DNA from: Planifilum fimeticola
GTDB taxonomy: Bacteria > Bacillota > Bacilli > Thermoactinomycetales > DSM-44946
Reading direction: 5' to 3'
Length of the DNA stretch: 64,000 nucleotides
Assembly: GCF_003001905.1 (NCBI RefSeq)
Contig: NZ_PVNE01000002.1
Span: forward strand, 62,001 to 126,000
Shown: positions 38,313 through 47,008 of the stretch, one piece after another
Layout: every line of letters starts with the position of its first letter
How positions within the stretch are numbered: the stretch's first letter is position 1
The notes under the pieces: model-generated
What the model saw: the letters and a program-made list of their open reading frames with translations, nothing else
Told to the model about the DNA's origin: nothing
Database searches by the model: none
Program-made: the position numbers and the translations under genes

Positions 38313-38669
38313 TCATTGTTTTTCGGGGCGACTGGTGATGCGCGCCTTGGTGGGAACCAGCAGGTCGATCAGCCCGATGACCAGCGCACCGAGGAGCGCG
38401 CCGAGAACGGTGACCCGCAGCCCCGGCACGAAGAATTGGGTGAGGTAAATGACTACGGCGCTGACGACGAATCCGACGATGCCGCGGCCGTATGGGGATA
38501 TTTCCCTTCCCATGATCGATTCGATGATCCAGCCCAGGATGGCGATGACAACAGCCGCCAACAGGGCGCTCCAGAACCCGGAGATTTGAAACCCGGGAAC
38601 GATGGCGCTGGTGATCATCAGGACGATGGCCGCCACCACAAAGCGGATAATATGTCGAAGAACGGTCAT
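38313..38669 (-). CDS. Holin-like four-span membrane protein (YvlD type)
   Basis: 118 residues with four hydrophobic segments: LRHIIRFVVAAIVLMITSAI, FWSALLAAVVIAILGWIIE, GIVGFVVSAVVIYLTQFFVPG and LGALLGALVIGLIDLLVP. It matches the family annotated as phage holin family / YvlD; in Bacillus YvlD is linked to cell-envelope stress rather than phage lysis, and no phage genes are near. ATG at 38669 is chosen because AAAGGAGGG lies 6 bases upstream. Encoded against its neighbours. Confidence 0.83.
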   Translation of the reverse strand: MTVLRHIIRFVVAAIVLMITSAIVPGFQISGFWSALLAAVVIAILGWIIESIMGREISPYGRGIVGFVVSAVVIYLTQFFVPGLRVTVLGALLGALVIGLIDLLVPTKARITSRPEKQ

Positions 38670-38974
38670 GTTCATCCCTCCTTTGGGTTTAGTGTGCCTG
38701 TTCCGAGGAGGGTTTATAACGGAGAAGCCGCATGGGATCGCAGGTAGGCGTTCAACCGAAAAATGACAAAAAAAGTCACGAGCGGACCGGCGAAAGGACA
38801 CTTGCGGGAGAGGCGGTCCCGGGAAAGGAGCAGATCTTAGGGTTCACTTGCCAATCGCCGGAAGAGCCATTACACTAAAAGAGTCGCCGGATTGCGGGAA
38901 TATTGCTCGCGGCTTTGTCGGGCGTTTACGGATACACTTTGAAAGTGCGGCTGGTGAAGGGGGGAGAGGAATAG
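38670..38974. other. Divergent intergenic region between the holin-like gene and mutS2
   Basis: About 305 bases without a supported gene; I see no long hairpin or repeat. A TACACT (38933-38938) could be the -10 of mutS2, with TTTG-like sequence about 15 bases upstream, which is weak. Confidence 0.35.
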
Positions 38975-41356
38975 GTGCCGAAAAAGGATGATCACCACTA
39001 TTTTCGCATATTGGAATACGACGCGATAATCCGAACGGTGTCCGATCATGCCGCTTCCACGCCCGGAAAAGAGAGGATTGCTTCTCTTCGCCCCAGTTAT
39101 GACCTGGAAGAGGTGCGGCGCCGGTTGGCCGCCACCCTGGAAGGGTTGGAACTGTTGCGGTGGAAGGGGAGCGTCTCACTTTCGGGGGTTCGCGACATCC
39201 GTCCTTCCCTGCGCCGTGCCCGCATCGGAGGCATCCTGGAGGGAGGGGAACTGATCGAAATTGCGGATACCCTTGCCGCCGGGAGAAAGATTTGCGGCCA
39301 GATCGCGGATATCGACGCGGATAAGGCTCCCCTGCCCCACCTGCGCTCCCTCGCGGCCCGGTTTGAGGGACTGAAGTCCCTCGAAGAAGAGATTCGGAAA
39401 TGCGTGGACGACCAAGGTGTGGTGAAGGATCGGGCAAGTTCCGCCCTCGCCCGCGTCCGCCGGACGATCGAACGGGTTCAGGAGCAGGTGCGCAATGTTT
39501 CGGAGCAGATCCTCCGAAATCCCCATTATCAAAAGATGATCCAGGAGCCGATCATCACGGTGCGAAATGATCGGTATGTGATTCCGGTGAAGCAGGAATA
39601 CCGTGGCGCCTTCGGCGGGATCATCCACGATCAATCGGCATCGGGGGCCACCTTGTTCATCGAACCGGAGGCGGTGGTTCAACTGAACAACCGGCTCCGG
39701 GAACTTCAGTTGGAAGAGGAGCGGGAAGTGGAGAGAATACTCAAGGAACTTTCCGCCCAGGTGGGAGCCGTCGTCGACGCCCTTGCCGCCAACGTCGAAG
39801 TGCTGGCCGAGATGGATCTGATCTTGGCCAAGGCCCGATTCGGCCGGTCGATCCGCGGAGCGGTGCCCACCATCGACCGGGATGTTCCCATCCGTCTGAA
39901 AAAGGCGCGCCACCCGCTGATTTCCTCGGACGAGGTGGTGCCGATCGACGTGGAGCTGGGAGAGCCGCATCGGGTGATGGTGATCACCGGTCCCAACACC
40001 GGGGGGAAAACGGTCTCCCTGAAGACCGTCGGCCTTCTGGCCTTGATGGCCCATGCCGGGTTGCCGATCCCTGCGGAGGAAGGGAGCGGATTCCCCCTTT
40101 TGAGCGGGGTGTTCGCCGACATCGGCGACGAGCAGAGCATTGAGCAGAGCTTGAGCACCTTTTCCAGCCATTTGAACCACATTATTCAGATCCTGGGGAA
40201 GGTGGACGGAAGGAGTTTGGTTTTGCTGGACGAGTTGGGAGCGGGAACGGATCCCGCTGAAGGGGCTGCCCTGGCCGTCGGCATTTTGGACCATCTCCTG
40301 GAACGCGGATGTCTGGTGGTTGCCACTACCCATTACAGCGAATTGAAGGTGTTTGCCCACGCCCGCCCCGGGGTGATCAATGCCAGCGTGGAGTTTGACG
40401 TGGAAACCTTGCGACCCACCTATCGCCTGCTGATCGGGATCCCCGGAAAGAGCAACGCTTTCGCTATCGCAGACCGGCTGGGATTGCCCCGGGAGATCAT
40501 CGACCGGGCAAAGGCGCAACTCTCCTCCGAAGAAAACCGTCTGGAGGAGATGATCGCCGCCCTGAGCGCCGACCGGAGGGCGGCGGAGGAGGAGAGAAGG
40601 CAGGCGGAGCGGCTGAGGAGAGAAGCCGATTCCCTCCACGCGGAGCTGAAGAAAAAGATGGGGGCCTGGGAAGAGACCAAGGGGCGCCTTCTTGAGTCGG
40701 CCCGCCGCGAAGCGCGGTCGGTGGTTGCACGGGCCGAGCGGGAAGCGGAAGAAATCCTTCGGCAACTGCGCGAGTGGGCGCGCAGGCGCCCGGATCAGCT
40801 GAAGGAACACCAGTTGATCGAAGCGAAAAAGCGGTTGGAGGATGCGGTTCCCGAGATGAAACTGCCCGCCCGGCCATCGGAGGACACCGGCGATCCGAAC
40901 CGGCCGCTGAAACCCGGGGACCATGTGCTGGTCCGGACGCTGAATCAGAAGGGGGAAATTCTGGAGGATCTCGGAGGGGAAGAATTCCAGGTGCAGGTCG
41001 GCAGCCTGAAAATGAAGGTTCTCCGGAAAGATTTGGCGTGGATCGGGTCCGGAAAACCGGTACAGGGCGATTCCCGAAAAAAAACCACCTCCGTTCGGCG
41101 CACTTCGGAAGCGGTCCGGCCGGAACTGGATCTGCGGGGAAAAATGGTGGAGGAAGCCGTTTTCGCGATCGACCGGTATCTGGATCAGGCGATTTTGGCC
41201 GGATACCGGGAAGTGTATCTGATCCACGGCAAAGGGACCGGTGCCCTCCGGTCGGGGGTTCAGCAGTTTTTGCGGAACCATCCGAACGTCAAGAATTACC
41301 GGCTGGGCGGCCACGGGGAAGGCGGTTCCGGTGTCACCGTGGTCGAGCTTCGGTAA
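38975..41356 (+). CDS. mutS2: MutS2 family ATPase/endonuclease (ribosome rescue or recombination)
   Basis: 793 residues. MutS-like core with Walker A GPNTGGKTVSLKTVG and Walker B LVLLDELGAGTDPAEGAAL, a long charged coiled-coil (about 520-640), and a C-terminal Smr domain (LDLRGKMVEEAVFAIDRYL ... HGKGTGALRSG). MutS2 is reported to suppress recombination and, in Bacillus (RqcU), to split collided ribosomes. GTG at 38975 follows GGGGGAGAGG. In Bacillus polX sits between cvpA and mutS2; here its place is taken by the cortex hydrolase and the holin-like gene. Confidence 0.95.
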   Translation: MPKKDDHHYFRILEYDAIIRTVSDHAASTPGKERIASLRPSYDLEEVRRRLAATLEGLELLRWKGSVSLSGVRDIRPSLRRARIGGILEGGELIEIADTLAAGRKICGQIADIDADKAPLPHLRSLAARFEGLKSLEEEIRKCVDDQGVVKDRASSALARVRRTIERVQEQVRNVSEQILRNPHYQKMIQEPIITVRNDRYVIPVKQEYRGAFGGIIHDQSASGATLFIEPEAVVQLNNRLRELQLEEEREVERILKELSAQVGAVVDALAANVEVLAEMDLILAKARFGRSIRGAVPTIDRDVPIRLKKARHPLISSDEVVPIDVELGEPHRVMVITGPNTGGKTVSLKTVGLLALMAHAGLPIPAEEGSGFPLLSGVFADIGDEQSIEQSLSTFSSHLNHIIQILGKVDGRSLVLLDELGAGTDPAEGAALAVGILDHLLERGCLVVATTHYSELKVFAHARPGVINASVEFDVETLRPTYRLLIGIPGKSNAFAIADRLGLPREIIDRAKAQLSSEENRLEEMIAALSADRRAAEEERRQAERLRREADSLHAELKKKMGAWEETKGRLLESARREARSVVARAEREAEEILRQLREWARRRPDQLKEHQLIEAKKRLEDAVPEMKLPARPSEDTGDPNRPLKPGDHVLVRTLNQKGEILEDLGGEEFQVQVGSLKMKVLRKDLAWIGSGKPVQGDSRKKTTSVRRTSEAVRPELDLRGKMVEEAVFAIDRYLDQAILAGYREVYLIHGKGTGALRSGVQQFLRNHPNVKNYRLGGHGEGGSGVTVVELR

Positions 41357-41383
41357 ACTGCAGTGCCTCGAGGTGGACTGGAA

Positions 41384-41470
41384 ATGAATCATTTGCCCAA
41401 GATTCTCGGATCGATTGCCCTGATGTTTTTTCTGATCGGCCTCGTCTGGTTTTTCCTGAATGCGATGTAA
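41384..41470 (+). CDS. Possible 28-residue membrane peptide after mutS2
   Basis: ATG 41384 to TAA 41470, with GAGGTGG about 9 bases upstream. Peptide begins MNHLPKILGSIALMFFLIG and ends LVWFFLNAM: a short basic head and one membrane helix. It follows the mutS2 stop by 27 bases. No family can be assigned, and the length alone leaves doubt. Confidence 0.4.
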   Translation: MNHLPKILGSIALMFFLIGLVWFFLNAM

Positions 41471-41623
41471 GGCGTGTCGAAAAAAACGTTCGGGCGGAGC
41501 TGTTTTTTCCGTGAAGTTTTTGTCCTGGGGACGAAACGGGATAAACGGCTCCGTTTTATTTTTTTCACCGCTATTTTTGGAATAGACAAACTTAATACAA
41601 TAATAAAATAATTATATGTATAC

Positions 41624-41653
41624 TTGCAACCGTGAGGTAATACCTCTTACCCT
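41624..41653 (+). promoter_or_regulatory. Probable promoter of the TTT transporter genes
   Basis: TTGCAA (41624-41629) and TACCCT (41648-41653), 18 bases apart, with the GGTAATACC operator in the spacer. An alternative -10, TATACT, lies at 41619-41624. The architecture parallels that before the lyase genes at 44682. Confidence 0.45.
41634..41646 (+). promoter_or_regulatory. Operator palindrome 1, probable GntR site
   Basis: GAGGTAATACCTC, a perfect 13-base palindrome. Core GGTAATACC is shared with the site at 44690-44704 and fits the TGGT-N3-ACCA-like pattern of FadR/LldR-group GntR regulators, one of which is encoded at 46300. Confidence 0.75.
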
Positions 41654-41693
41654 GCGCATCCGTATGTATCTTTCATGAGAGAAGGGATGTAAC

Positions 41694-42653
41694 GTGCGCG
41701 GAATCCATCGGACATGGATCGGGATTCTCACGGCCGGATTATTGGCGTTGACCGCCTGCGCTTCTCCGTTAGCGGGAGGAGGGGAAAGTTATCCCAACCG
41801 GTCCATCACTTACATGATTCCCTTCGACCCCGGTGGGCAATCGGACATTGAGGCCCGGAGGCAGCAGCCGATTTTGGAAAAAGAGTTGGGGCAAAAAATC
41901 GTTGTCACCTACAAACCGGGAGCCGGCGGAGCGGTCGGATGGGCGGAGCTGGTCCGCCAAAAACCGGACGGTTACTACATCGCAGGAATCAATATTCCTC
42001 ACATCATTCTCCAGCCACTCGCCAACAAGGATACGGGGTATCGAACGGAGCAGATCGAGCCGATCATGATCTTCCAGTCCACCCCGATCGGTCTGGCGGT
42101 CCGAAAAGAGAGTGGAATCCATTCCTTAGAGGACTTTATTGAGAAGGCGAAAAAGAATCCAGGAAAAATCACCGTTGCCGGATCGGGTTCCTTTTCGGGA
42201 CATCATCTCGCTTTTGAACAACTGCAGAAACTCGCCGGGATCCAAATGAAATACGTTCCCTTCACCGGCGGGGCTTCTCAGATGCAGGGATTTCTCGGGG
42301 GAAATACCGAAGCCATTCTGGCCAACTCCAATGATCTGGTCGGTTACAAGGATCAAATCCAAATCCTGGCCATCGGTTCGAAACAGCGCTTCGAAGCTCT
42401 GCCCGATGTTCCCACCTTCAAGGAGTTGGGATACGACATGACTGCCAGCATCGATCGCGGTGTGGCCGTTCCGCCGGGTACTCCCCAAGCGGTCAAGGAG
42501 AAGTTGGAAAAAGCCTTCAAGATAATCGTCGACGACCCGAAAATAAGGAAACAGATGATCAAGGAAGGTTTTGAGCCGAAAGCGATGGGAATCGAAGAGA
42601 GCCAAGCATATATCAAAAAGAAGAGCGACGAGTTAAAACCATTTATGGATTGA
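41694..42653 (+). CDS. TTT transporter solute-binding lipoprotein (TctC/SlcH type)
   Basis: 319 residues. Lipoprotein signal ending in LTAC (lipid-modified Cys about 22), then a TctC-type periplasmic-binding domain: YPNRSITYMIPFDPGGQSDIEARRQQP, VTYKPGAGGAVGWAELVRQKPDG and the late YDMTASIDRGVAVPPGTPQ. It delivers an organic acid to the TctAB membrane unit. GTG at 41694 follows GAAGGGATG. First gene of the cluster; a TTT system of this kind (SlcHFG) imports sulfolactate in other bacteria, which fits the genes downstream. Confidence 0.88.
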   Translation: MRGIHRTWIGILTAGLLALTACASPLAGGGESYPNRSITYMIPFDPGGQSDIEARRQQPILEKELGQKIVVTYKPGAGGAVGWAELVRQKPDGYYIAGINIPHIILQPLANKDTGYRTEQIEPIMIFQSTPIGLAVRKESGIHSLEDFIEKAKKNPGKITVAGSGSFSGHHLAFEQLQKLAGIQMKYVPFTGGASQMQGFLGGNTEAILANSNDLVGYKDQIQILAIGSKQRFEALPDVPTFKELGYDMTASIDRGVAVPPGTPQAVKEKLEKAFKIIVDDPKIRKQMIKEGFEPKAMGIEESQAYIKKKSDELKPFMD

Positions 42654-42711
42654 TGAAATAAGAAAACGAGCGGCGCGGAAGGGATTCCGCCCCGATGGAA
42701 GGTGATGGATT

Positions 42712-44235
42712 TTGCTCGCTGAAATCGCATCTTCTCTGTTTGATCCGGTTAATCTGTTGTTCATGGTTCTCGGGGTAGCGGGCGGAATCATCGTTGGTGC
42801 CCTTCCGGGTTTGACGGCCACAATGGCTCTAGCCCTGATGCTTCCGTTCACCTTTTCCATGAATCCGGAAGCGGCGCTGATCATGCTCGGGGGCATCTAT
42901 ATCGGGGCTATTTACGGCGGGTCCATTTCCGCCATCCTGATCAACACACCAGGTACCCCTTCGTCGATCGCCACCACCTTTGACGGTTATCCCTTGACCT
43001 GCAAGGGAAAGGCCGAACACGCGCTGGTTACGGCGGCCTTCAGTTCGGGGGTGGGGGGCGTGTTAGGTGGATTCGCCTTGCTCTTTCTTTCGCCCCTCCT
43101 GGCGGATTTCGCGCTCAAATTTGGTCCGCCGGAGTATTTCTGGGTCGCCATTTTTGGACTCACGATCATCGCAACGCTTTCCACTGGTTCCATGTTGAAA
43201 GGATTTATCGGCGGGGCATTCGGACTGTTGCTCAGCACGATTGGGATCGCCCCGATAGGAGGGGAATCCCGGTTCACCTTCGGTTTTGCCCCTCTACAGG
43301 GGGGACTCGACTTGACCGTGGTCCTGATCGGATTGTTCTGCATTCCCGAAGTGATCGCGATGGTCGAAAAAAGCGGATCCGCCGGTCACAAGCCTTTCTA
43401 TCGCAGGGTCAAGGGGGTTGCCCGCAGCGTGATCGCCCAGCTGGTCAAAAAACCGTTGCTGTACCTTCGCTCGTCGGTGATCGGAATCATCACGGGGATC
43501 ATACCGGGTGCCGGCGGCAATGTCGCCAGTCTGCTCTCCTACGACATGACGGTTCGATTTTCTAAAGAGAAGCGCTCCTTTGGCAAAGGAAACCTGGAAG
43601 GCGTCGCCGCCTCGGAATCGGGCAATAATGCGGAGGTCGGCGGTTCTTTGGTGCCCCTCCTTTCCTTAGGGATTCCCGGAGCGCCTCCCGCGGCTGTTCT
43701 CCTGGGTGCACTGATGATCCAGGGAATCACGCCGGGGCCCGATCTATACACCAATTACCCGGAATTGGTTTACACCTTTATCTGGGCGTTCATCTTGGCC
43801 AATGTGCTGATGTTTGTGTTGGCCTTTTTCGGCTCGCGGTACGTGGCCCACATCATCAATTTGCCTTCTTACTATCTGGCGCCCCTCATCGTTTTTCTCG
43901 CGGTGGTCGGCTCGTACGCCATTCGCAACAGCCTGCTTGACGTATTCATGATGGTCGGATTTGGGATCCTCGGGTATCTGGCCAAACGGGTGGGATTTGA
44001 TCCGGGACCCATCGTGCTGGGACTGATTCTGGGACCGATCGCCGAAACCGGGCTATCCCAAACGATGTTGATGGGCCAAGCCCAGGGGAACATTTGGAGC
44101 CTGTTTTTCACCCGGCCGATCTCCCTCGTGTTGATTCTGCTGTGTGCTGCATCCCTCTTGTGGCCGATTGTCAGCCGGTTCGCAGGATTTACGAAAAAAG
44201 AAGGGAGTGGCAGTGACGTTGTTAAGGGTCGGTAA
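42712..44235 (+). CDS. TTT transporter large membrane subunit (TctA/SlcG type)
   Basis: 507 residues, about 11-12 membrane segments. TctA motifs GALPGLTATMALALMLPFTFSM, GSISAILINTPGTPSS, and IITGIIPGAGGNVASLLSYD are diagnostic. It carries the substrate path with Na+ or proton coupling. TTG at 42712 has AAGGTGAT upstream. It follows tctC by 58 bases and overlaps tctB. Confidence 0.92.
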   Translation: MLAEIASSLFDPVNLLFMVLGVAGGIIVGALPGLTATMALALMLPFTFSMNPEAALIMLGGIYIGAIYGGSISAILINTPGTPSSIATTFDGYPLTCKGKAEHALVTAAFSSGVGGVLGGFALLFLSPLLADFALKFGPPEYFWVAIFGLTIIATLSTGSMLKGFIGGAFGLLLSTIGIAPIGGESRFTFGFAPLQGGLDLTVVLIGLFCIPEVIAMVEKSGSAGHKPFYRRVKGVARSVIAQLVKKPLLYLRSSVIGIITGIIPGAGGNVASLLSYDMTVRFSKEKRSFGKGNLEGVAASESGNNAEVGGSLVPLLSLGIPGAPPAAVLLGALMIQGITPGPDLYTNYPELVYTFIWAFILANVLMFVLAFFGSRYVAHIINLPSYYLAPLIVFLAVVGSYAIRNSLLDVFMMVGFGILGYLAKRVGFDPGPIVLGLILGPIAETGLSQTMLMGQAQGNIWSLFFTRPISLVLILLCAASLLWPIVSRFAGFTKKEGSGSDVVKGR

Positions 44236-44662
44236 GGAACCGTTCCTTGCCCTTCTCGTGTTGGCGCTGGGCTTGTTGGCCTTGTGGGAGACGAGGGAGT
44301 TGAACGAAATGAGCGCCGTGTTTCCGCAAACCGTGGGAGGGATTCTCACCGGGCTGGGCCTCTTCTATCTGCTGTACAGTTTGTTTCGCCCCGTTTCAAG
44401 AAAGGGAGGGACGGCTGTCGACCGAAGACGCGTCCTTCTCATGACTACGGCGATGGTGGGTTATGTGTTGCTCATCGGGGTGATCGGTTTTCTGCCTGCT
44501 ACGTTGGTTTTTACCGGATTTTCTGCATGGGTTTTGCAAGGGCGGGAGAGCGCATCGCTCAGCCGGGCCATGCTGTTTGCGGTCGTGGTCAGCGTCGGAT
44601 TCTTTCTCCTCTTCCGCTATGTCTTTTTGGTCCCGTTTCCTACGGGGATCTTTGGGAATTGA
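44213..44662 (+). CDS. TTT transporter small membrane subunit (TctB/SlcF type)
   Basis: 149 residues with four hydrophobic segments and the low-conservation pattern of TctB. GTG at 44213 is chosen because AAGGGAG is 6 bases before it, giving a 23-base overlap with tctA. The three genes form a complete tripartite tricarboxylate transporter in the order C-A-B. Confidence 0.82.
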   Translation: MTLLRVGKEPFLALLVLALGLLALWETRELNEMSAVFPQTVGGILTGLGLFYLLYSLFRPVSRKGGTAVDRRRVLLMTTAMVGYVLLIGVIGFLPATLVFTGFSAWVLQGRESASLSRAMLFAVVVSVGFFLLFRYVFLVPFPTGIFGN

Positions 44663-44681
44663 TTGGGGTTTTTCCGAATAA

Positions 44682-44710
44682 TTGTTTATTGTGGTAATAC
44701 CACATACCTA
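44682..44710 (+). promoter_or_regulatory. Probable promoter of the lyase genes
   Basis: TTGTTT (44682-44687) and TACCTA (44705-44710), 17 bases apart, with operator 2 in the spacer. Confidence 0.45.
44690..44704 (+). promoter_or_regulatory. Operator palindrome 2, probable GntR site
   Basis: TGTGGTAATACCACA, a perfect 15-base palindrome with the same GGTAATACC core as operator 1, about 40 bases before the lyase small-subunit gene. Confidence 0.78.
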
Positions 44711-44736
44711 TCTAAAGATCCAATGGGGGGATAGAG

Positions 44737-45075
44737 ATGCCGGGAGACCGGAGCAGCGGGTTGACGGAATTGAAACCGGAGCGGCGTTCCTCTGCTACAC
44801 ACAAGTTTCTGATTCACAAACGGGGAGACCACGTCGGCGTGGCTACGTCGGATATCGAAGCGGGTGAAGAGGTGATAGGCGTTTACATGGATGACGACAC
44901 CACCATCCTTGTGAAGGCCCGCGATTTCATTCCCCTTGGGCATAAAATCGCCATCGTGGCCCGCGATCCCGGCGATCCGGTGTTGGAATACGGTATTCGC
45001 ATCGGTATTGCGTCCGAAGGATGGAAGGTCGGCGATTATGTGCACACCCACAATTTGAAGAGTGCGAGGTGGTAA
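44737..45075 (+). CDS. suyA: UxaA-family lyase small subunit, probable (R)-sulfolactate sulfo-lyase subunit A
   Basis: 112 residues with a SAF domain ([31 protein letters not shown] ... [28 protein letters not shown]). Altronate and galactarate dehydratases carry the same domain at their N-terminus; SuyA is its free-standing version, and the small-large split matches SuyAB. ATG at 44737 follows GGGGGGATAGAG. The large subunit starts 2 bases after its stop. The name rests on the cluster content: sulfolactate is inferred, and altronate-type substrates remain possible. Confidence 0.72.
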   Translation: MPGDRSSGLTELKPERRSSATHKFLIHKRGDHVGVATSDIEAGEEVIGVYMDDDTTILVKARDFIPLGHKIAIVARDPGDPVLEYGIRIGIASEGWKVGDYVHTHNLKSARW

Positions 45076-45077
45076 GG

Positions 45078-46235
45078 GTGGAAAACTGTTTGACGGGGTA
45101 CCGGCGGGAGGACGGTCGGGCCGGGATTCGCAATCATGTGGTGATCCTTCCGGTGGACGACATTTCCAATGCCGCCTGTGAAGCGGTGGCCAGGCAAGTG
45201 GTCGGAACCCTGGCTTTGCCCCACGCATACGGGCGCCTGCAGTACGGGGAGGATCTGGATCTCCACTTCCGGACGATTATCGGAACGGGGAGGAATCCCA
45301 ACGTGGCCGCCGCGGTGGTGATCGGGATCGAAGAAAATTGGACACGAAAGGTGGCCGAAGGAATCGCGGAAACCGGTAAACCGGTCGCGTCCTTCTCCAT
45401 CGAGGGTTATGGGGATCTGGAGACGATCCGCCGGGCTTCCTGGAAGGCCAAGGAATTCATGCAATGGGCTTCCGAGCTGAAACGAGAACCGGTGGAATGG
45501 AGAGACTTGACGGTGTCAATCAAGTGCGGGGAGTCAGACACCACCACCGGGTTGGCTTCCTGTCCCACGGTGGGGCGGGTGGTTGATTTTTTGGTAGATC
45601 AGGGGGCGACCGTATTTTTCGGCGAAACATCGGAGCTGACGGGCGGGGAGCATCTGATCGCCGACCGGATGGCGACGCCGGAACTGCGGGAACGGTTTTT
45701 GCAGGTTTATCACAAATATGTCTCCTTCATCGAATCCCAGGGTGTCGACTTGTTGGGCTCGCAACCGACCCAGGGAAATATTGCCGGTGGTCTGTCCACC
45801 ATTGAGGAAAAAGCGTTGGGCAACATTGAAAAGACCGGAACCAAGCCGGTGATCGGCGTGTTGAAACCGGCCGAGGAGCCGACGAACGGCCCGGGTCTTT
45901 ACTTCATGGATACCTCTTCCGCGGCGGCGGAATGTATTACGCTGATGGCGGCCGGAGGAGCGGTTCTCCATTTGTTCCCCACCGGTCAGGGTAACATTGT
46001 GGGACACCCGGTCGAGCCGGTGATCAAAATTTCCGCCAATCCCAAAACGGTGAGGTCGATGCGGGAGCATATCGATTTGGATGTGAGCGGATTGCTTTCG
46101 CGGGAAATCACCCTTCAGGAAGCGGGGGATCGCCTGTTGGACTTGATGGTCCGGACGTGTAACGGAAGGATGACGGCTGCTGAGGTGTTGGGCCATCGCG
46201 AATTTGTCATGACCCGGCTTTATCCCAGCGCATAA
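45078..46235 (+). CDS. suyB: UxaA-family lyase large subunit, probable (R)-sulfolactate sulfo-lyase subunit B
   Basis: 385 residues. UxaA core with [20 protein letters not shown] near the start, a cysteine-containing [17 protein letters not shown] motif, [19 protein letters not shown], and [15 protein letters not shown]. With SuyA it would split (R)-3-sulfolactate into pyruvate and sulfite using iron. Length agrees with the reported 42-kDa SuyB. GTG at 45078 is preferred with AGGTGG upstream; nearby in-frame GTG at 45069 is possible. Confidence 0.75.
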   Translation: MENCLTGYRREDGRAGIRNHVVILPVDDISNAACEAVARQVVGTLALPHAYGRLQYGEDLDLHFRTIIGTGRNPNVAAAVVIGIEENWTRKVAEGIAETGKPVASFSIEGYGDLETIRRASWKAKEFMQWASELKREPVEWRDLTVSIKCGESDTTTGLASCPTVGRVVDFLVDQGATVFFGETSELTGGEHLIADRMATPELRERFLQVYHKYVSFIESQGVDLLGSQPTQGNIAGGLSTIEEKALGNIEKTGTKPVIGVLKPAEEPTNGPGLYFMDTSSAAAECITLMAAGGAVLHLFPTGQGNIVGHPVEPVIKISANPKTVRSMREHIDLDVSGLLSREITLQEAGDRLLDLMVRTCNGRMTAAEVLGHREFVMTRLYPSA

Positions 46236-46251
46236 GTTTTCGCAAACACTT

Positions 46252-46285
46252 GGTTGGGTGTCTCAGGATCCAACCTTCTTTTTTT
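46252..46285 (+). terminator. Terminator between suyB and the GntR gene
   Basis: GGTTGG (46252-46257) and CCAACC (46270-46275) with a 12-base loop, then TTCTTTTTTT. Confidence 0.7.
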
Positions 46286-46299
46286 GAGGAGGACGGAAA

Positions 46300-46992
46300 A
46301 TGTTCCAGCCGATTTCGGATAATAAAGCGTTAAGTGAAAAGATCATCTCGCAGATCACAGATGCGGTTGCCCGGGGAGACCTGAAGCCTGGCGACCGTTT
46401 GCCGACGGAGCGGGACTTGGCCTCCCAATTTCATGTGAGTCGTACGGTGATCCGCGATGCGGTAAAAACCTTGTCGGGAAGGGGGATCTTGAATGTTAGA
46501 CACGGGGTGGGCATTTTTGTCGCCCACCCGAGTGAATCAGAACTGGATGTGGCCAGTCGGATCCTTCAGCAGGCCGCGCTGCAGGATTTGTTCGACATCC
46601 GGAAGCTGCTGGAATCCGAGGGGGCGGCGTGGGCGGCTCAAAGGAGACAACCGCACCATTTGGAACGGCTGCAAAGTATCGTGGCAGATGCCCGACGGCA
46701 CACCGATCGACCGGAGGCGCTCAGCCAACGGGACGCCCAGTTTCACATGGCGATTGCCGAGGCTTCCCGAAACCTGGTATTGGTGAAGGTAATGATTGCC
46801 CTCTTGGACCTGTTGGAAAAAAGCCGGCGGGACAGCCTCCGGATTCCCGGTCGGGCGGTCGCTTCCCTGGACCAACACGAGGAAATCGCAGACGCCATCG
46901 AAAAACAGGATCCCGAACGGGCTAAACGGGCGATGTTGGAACATTTGGATGCCGTCGAACAGTCGATTCGCCGTCTCTACCAAAAGCCTTAG
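46300..46992 (+). CDS. GntR-family (FadR/FCD) regulator of the cluster
   Basis: 230 residues. Winged helix-turn-helix (GDLKPGDRLPTERDLASQFHVSRTVIRDAVKTLSGRGIL) and an FCD effector domain from about 85 (DLFDIRKLLESEGAAWAA ... AEASRNLVL). FCD proteins bind carboxylic acids with a metal and typically dimerise on GGT-N3-ACC palindromes; two such sites stand before the transporter and lyase genes. ATG at 46300 follows GAGGAGG. Likely repressor released by the transported acid. Confidence 0.9.
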   Translation: MFQPISDNKALSEKIISQITDAVARGDLKPGDRLPTERDLASQFHVSRTVIRDAVKTLSGRGILNVRHGVGIFVAHPSESELDVASRILQQAALQDLFDIRKLLESEGAAWAAQRRQPHHLERLQSIVADARRHTDRPEALSQRDAQFHMAIAEASRNLVLVKVMIALLDLLEKSRRDSLRIPGRAVASLDQHEEIADAIEKQDPERAKRAMLEHLDAVEQSIRRLYQKP

Positions 46993-47008
46993 AAAGGGGG
47001 TGGGGAAT

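Noticed and set aside
38313-38669. Prophage remnant suggested by the holin-like gene
   Set aside because: No integrase, terminase or other phage genes near; the family has chromosomal members unrelated to phage lysis.
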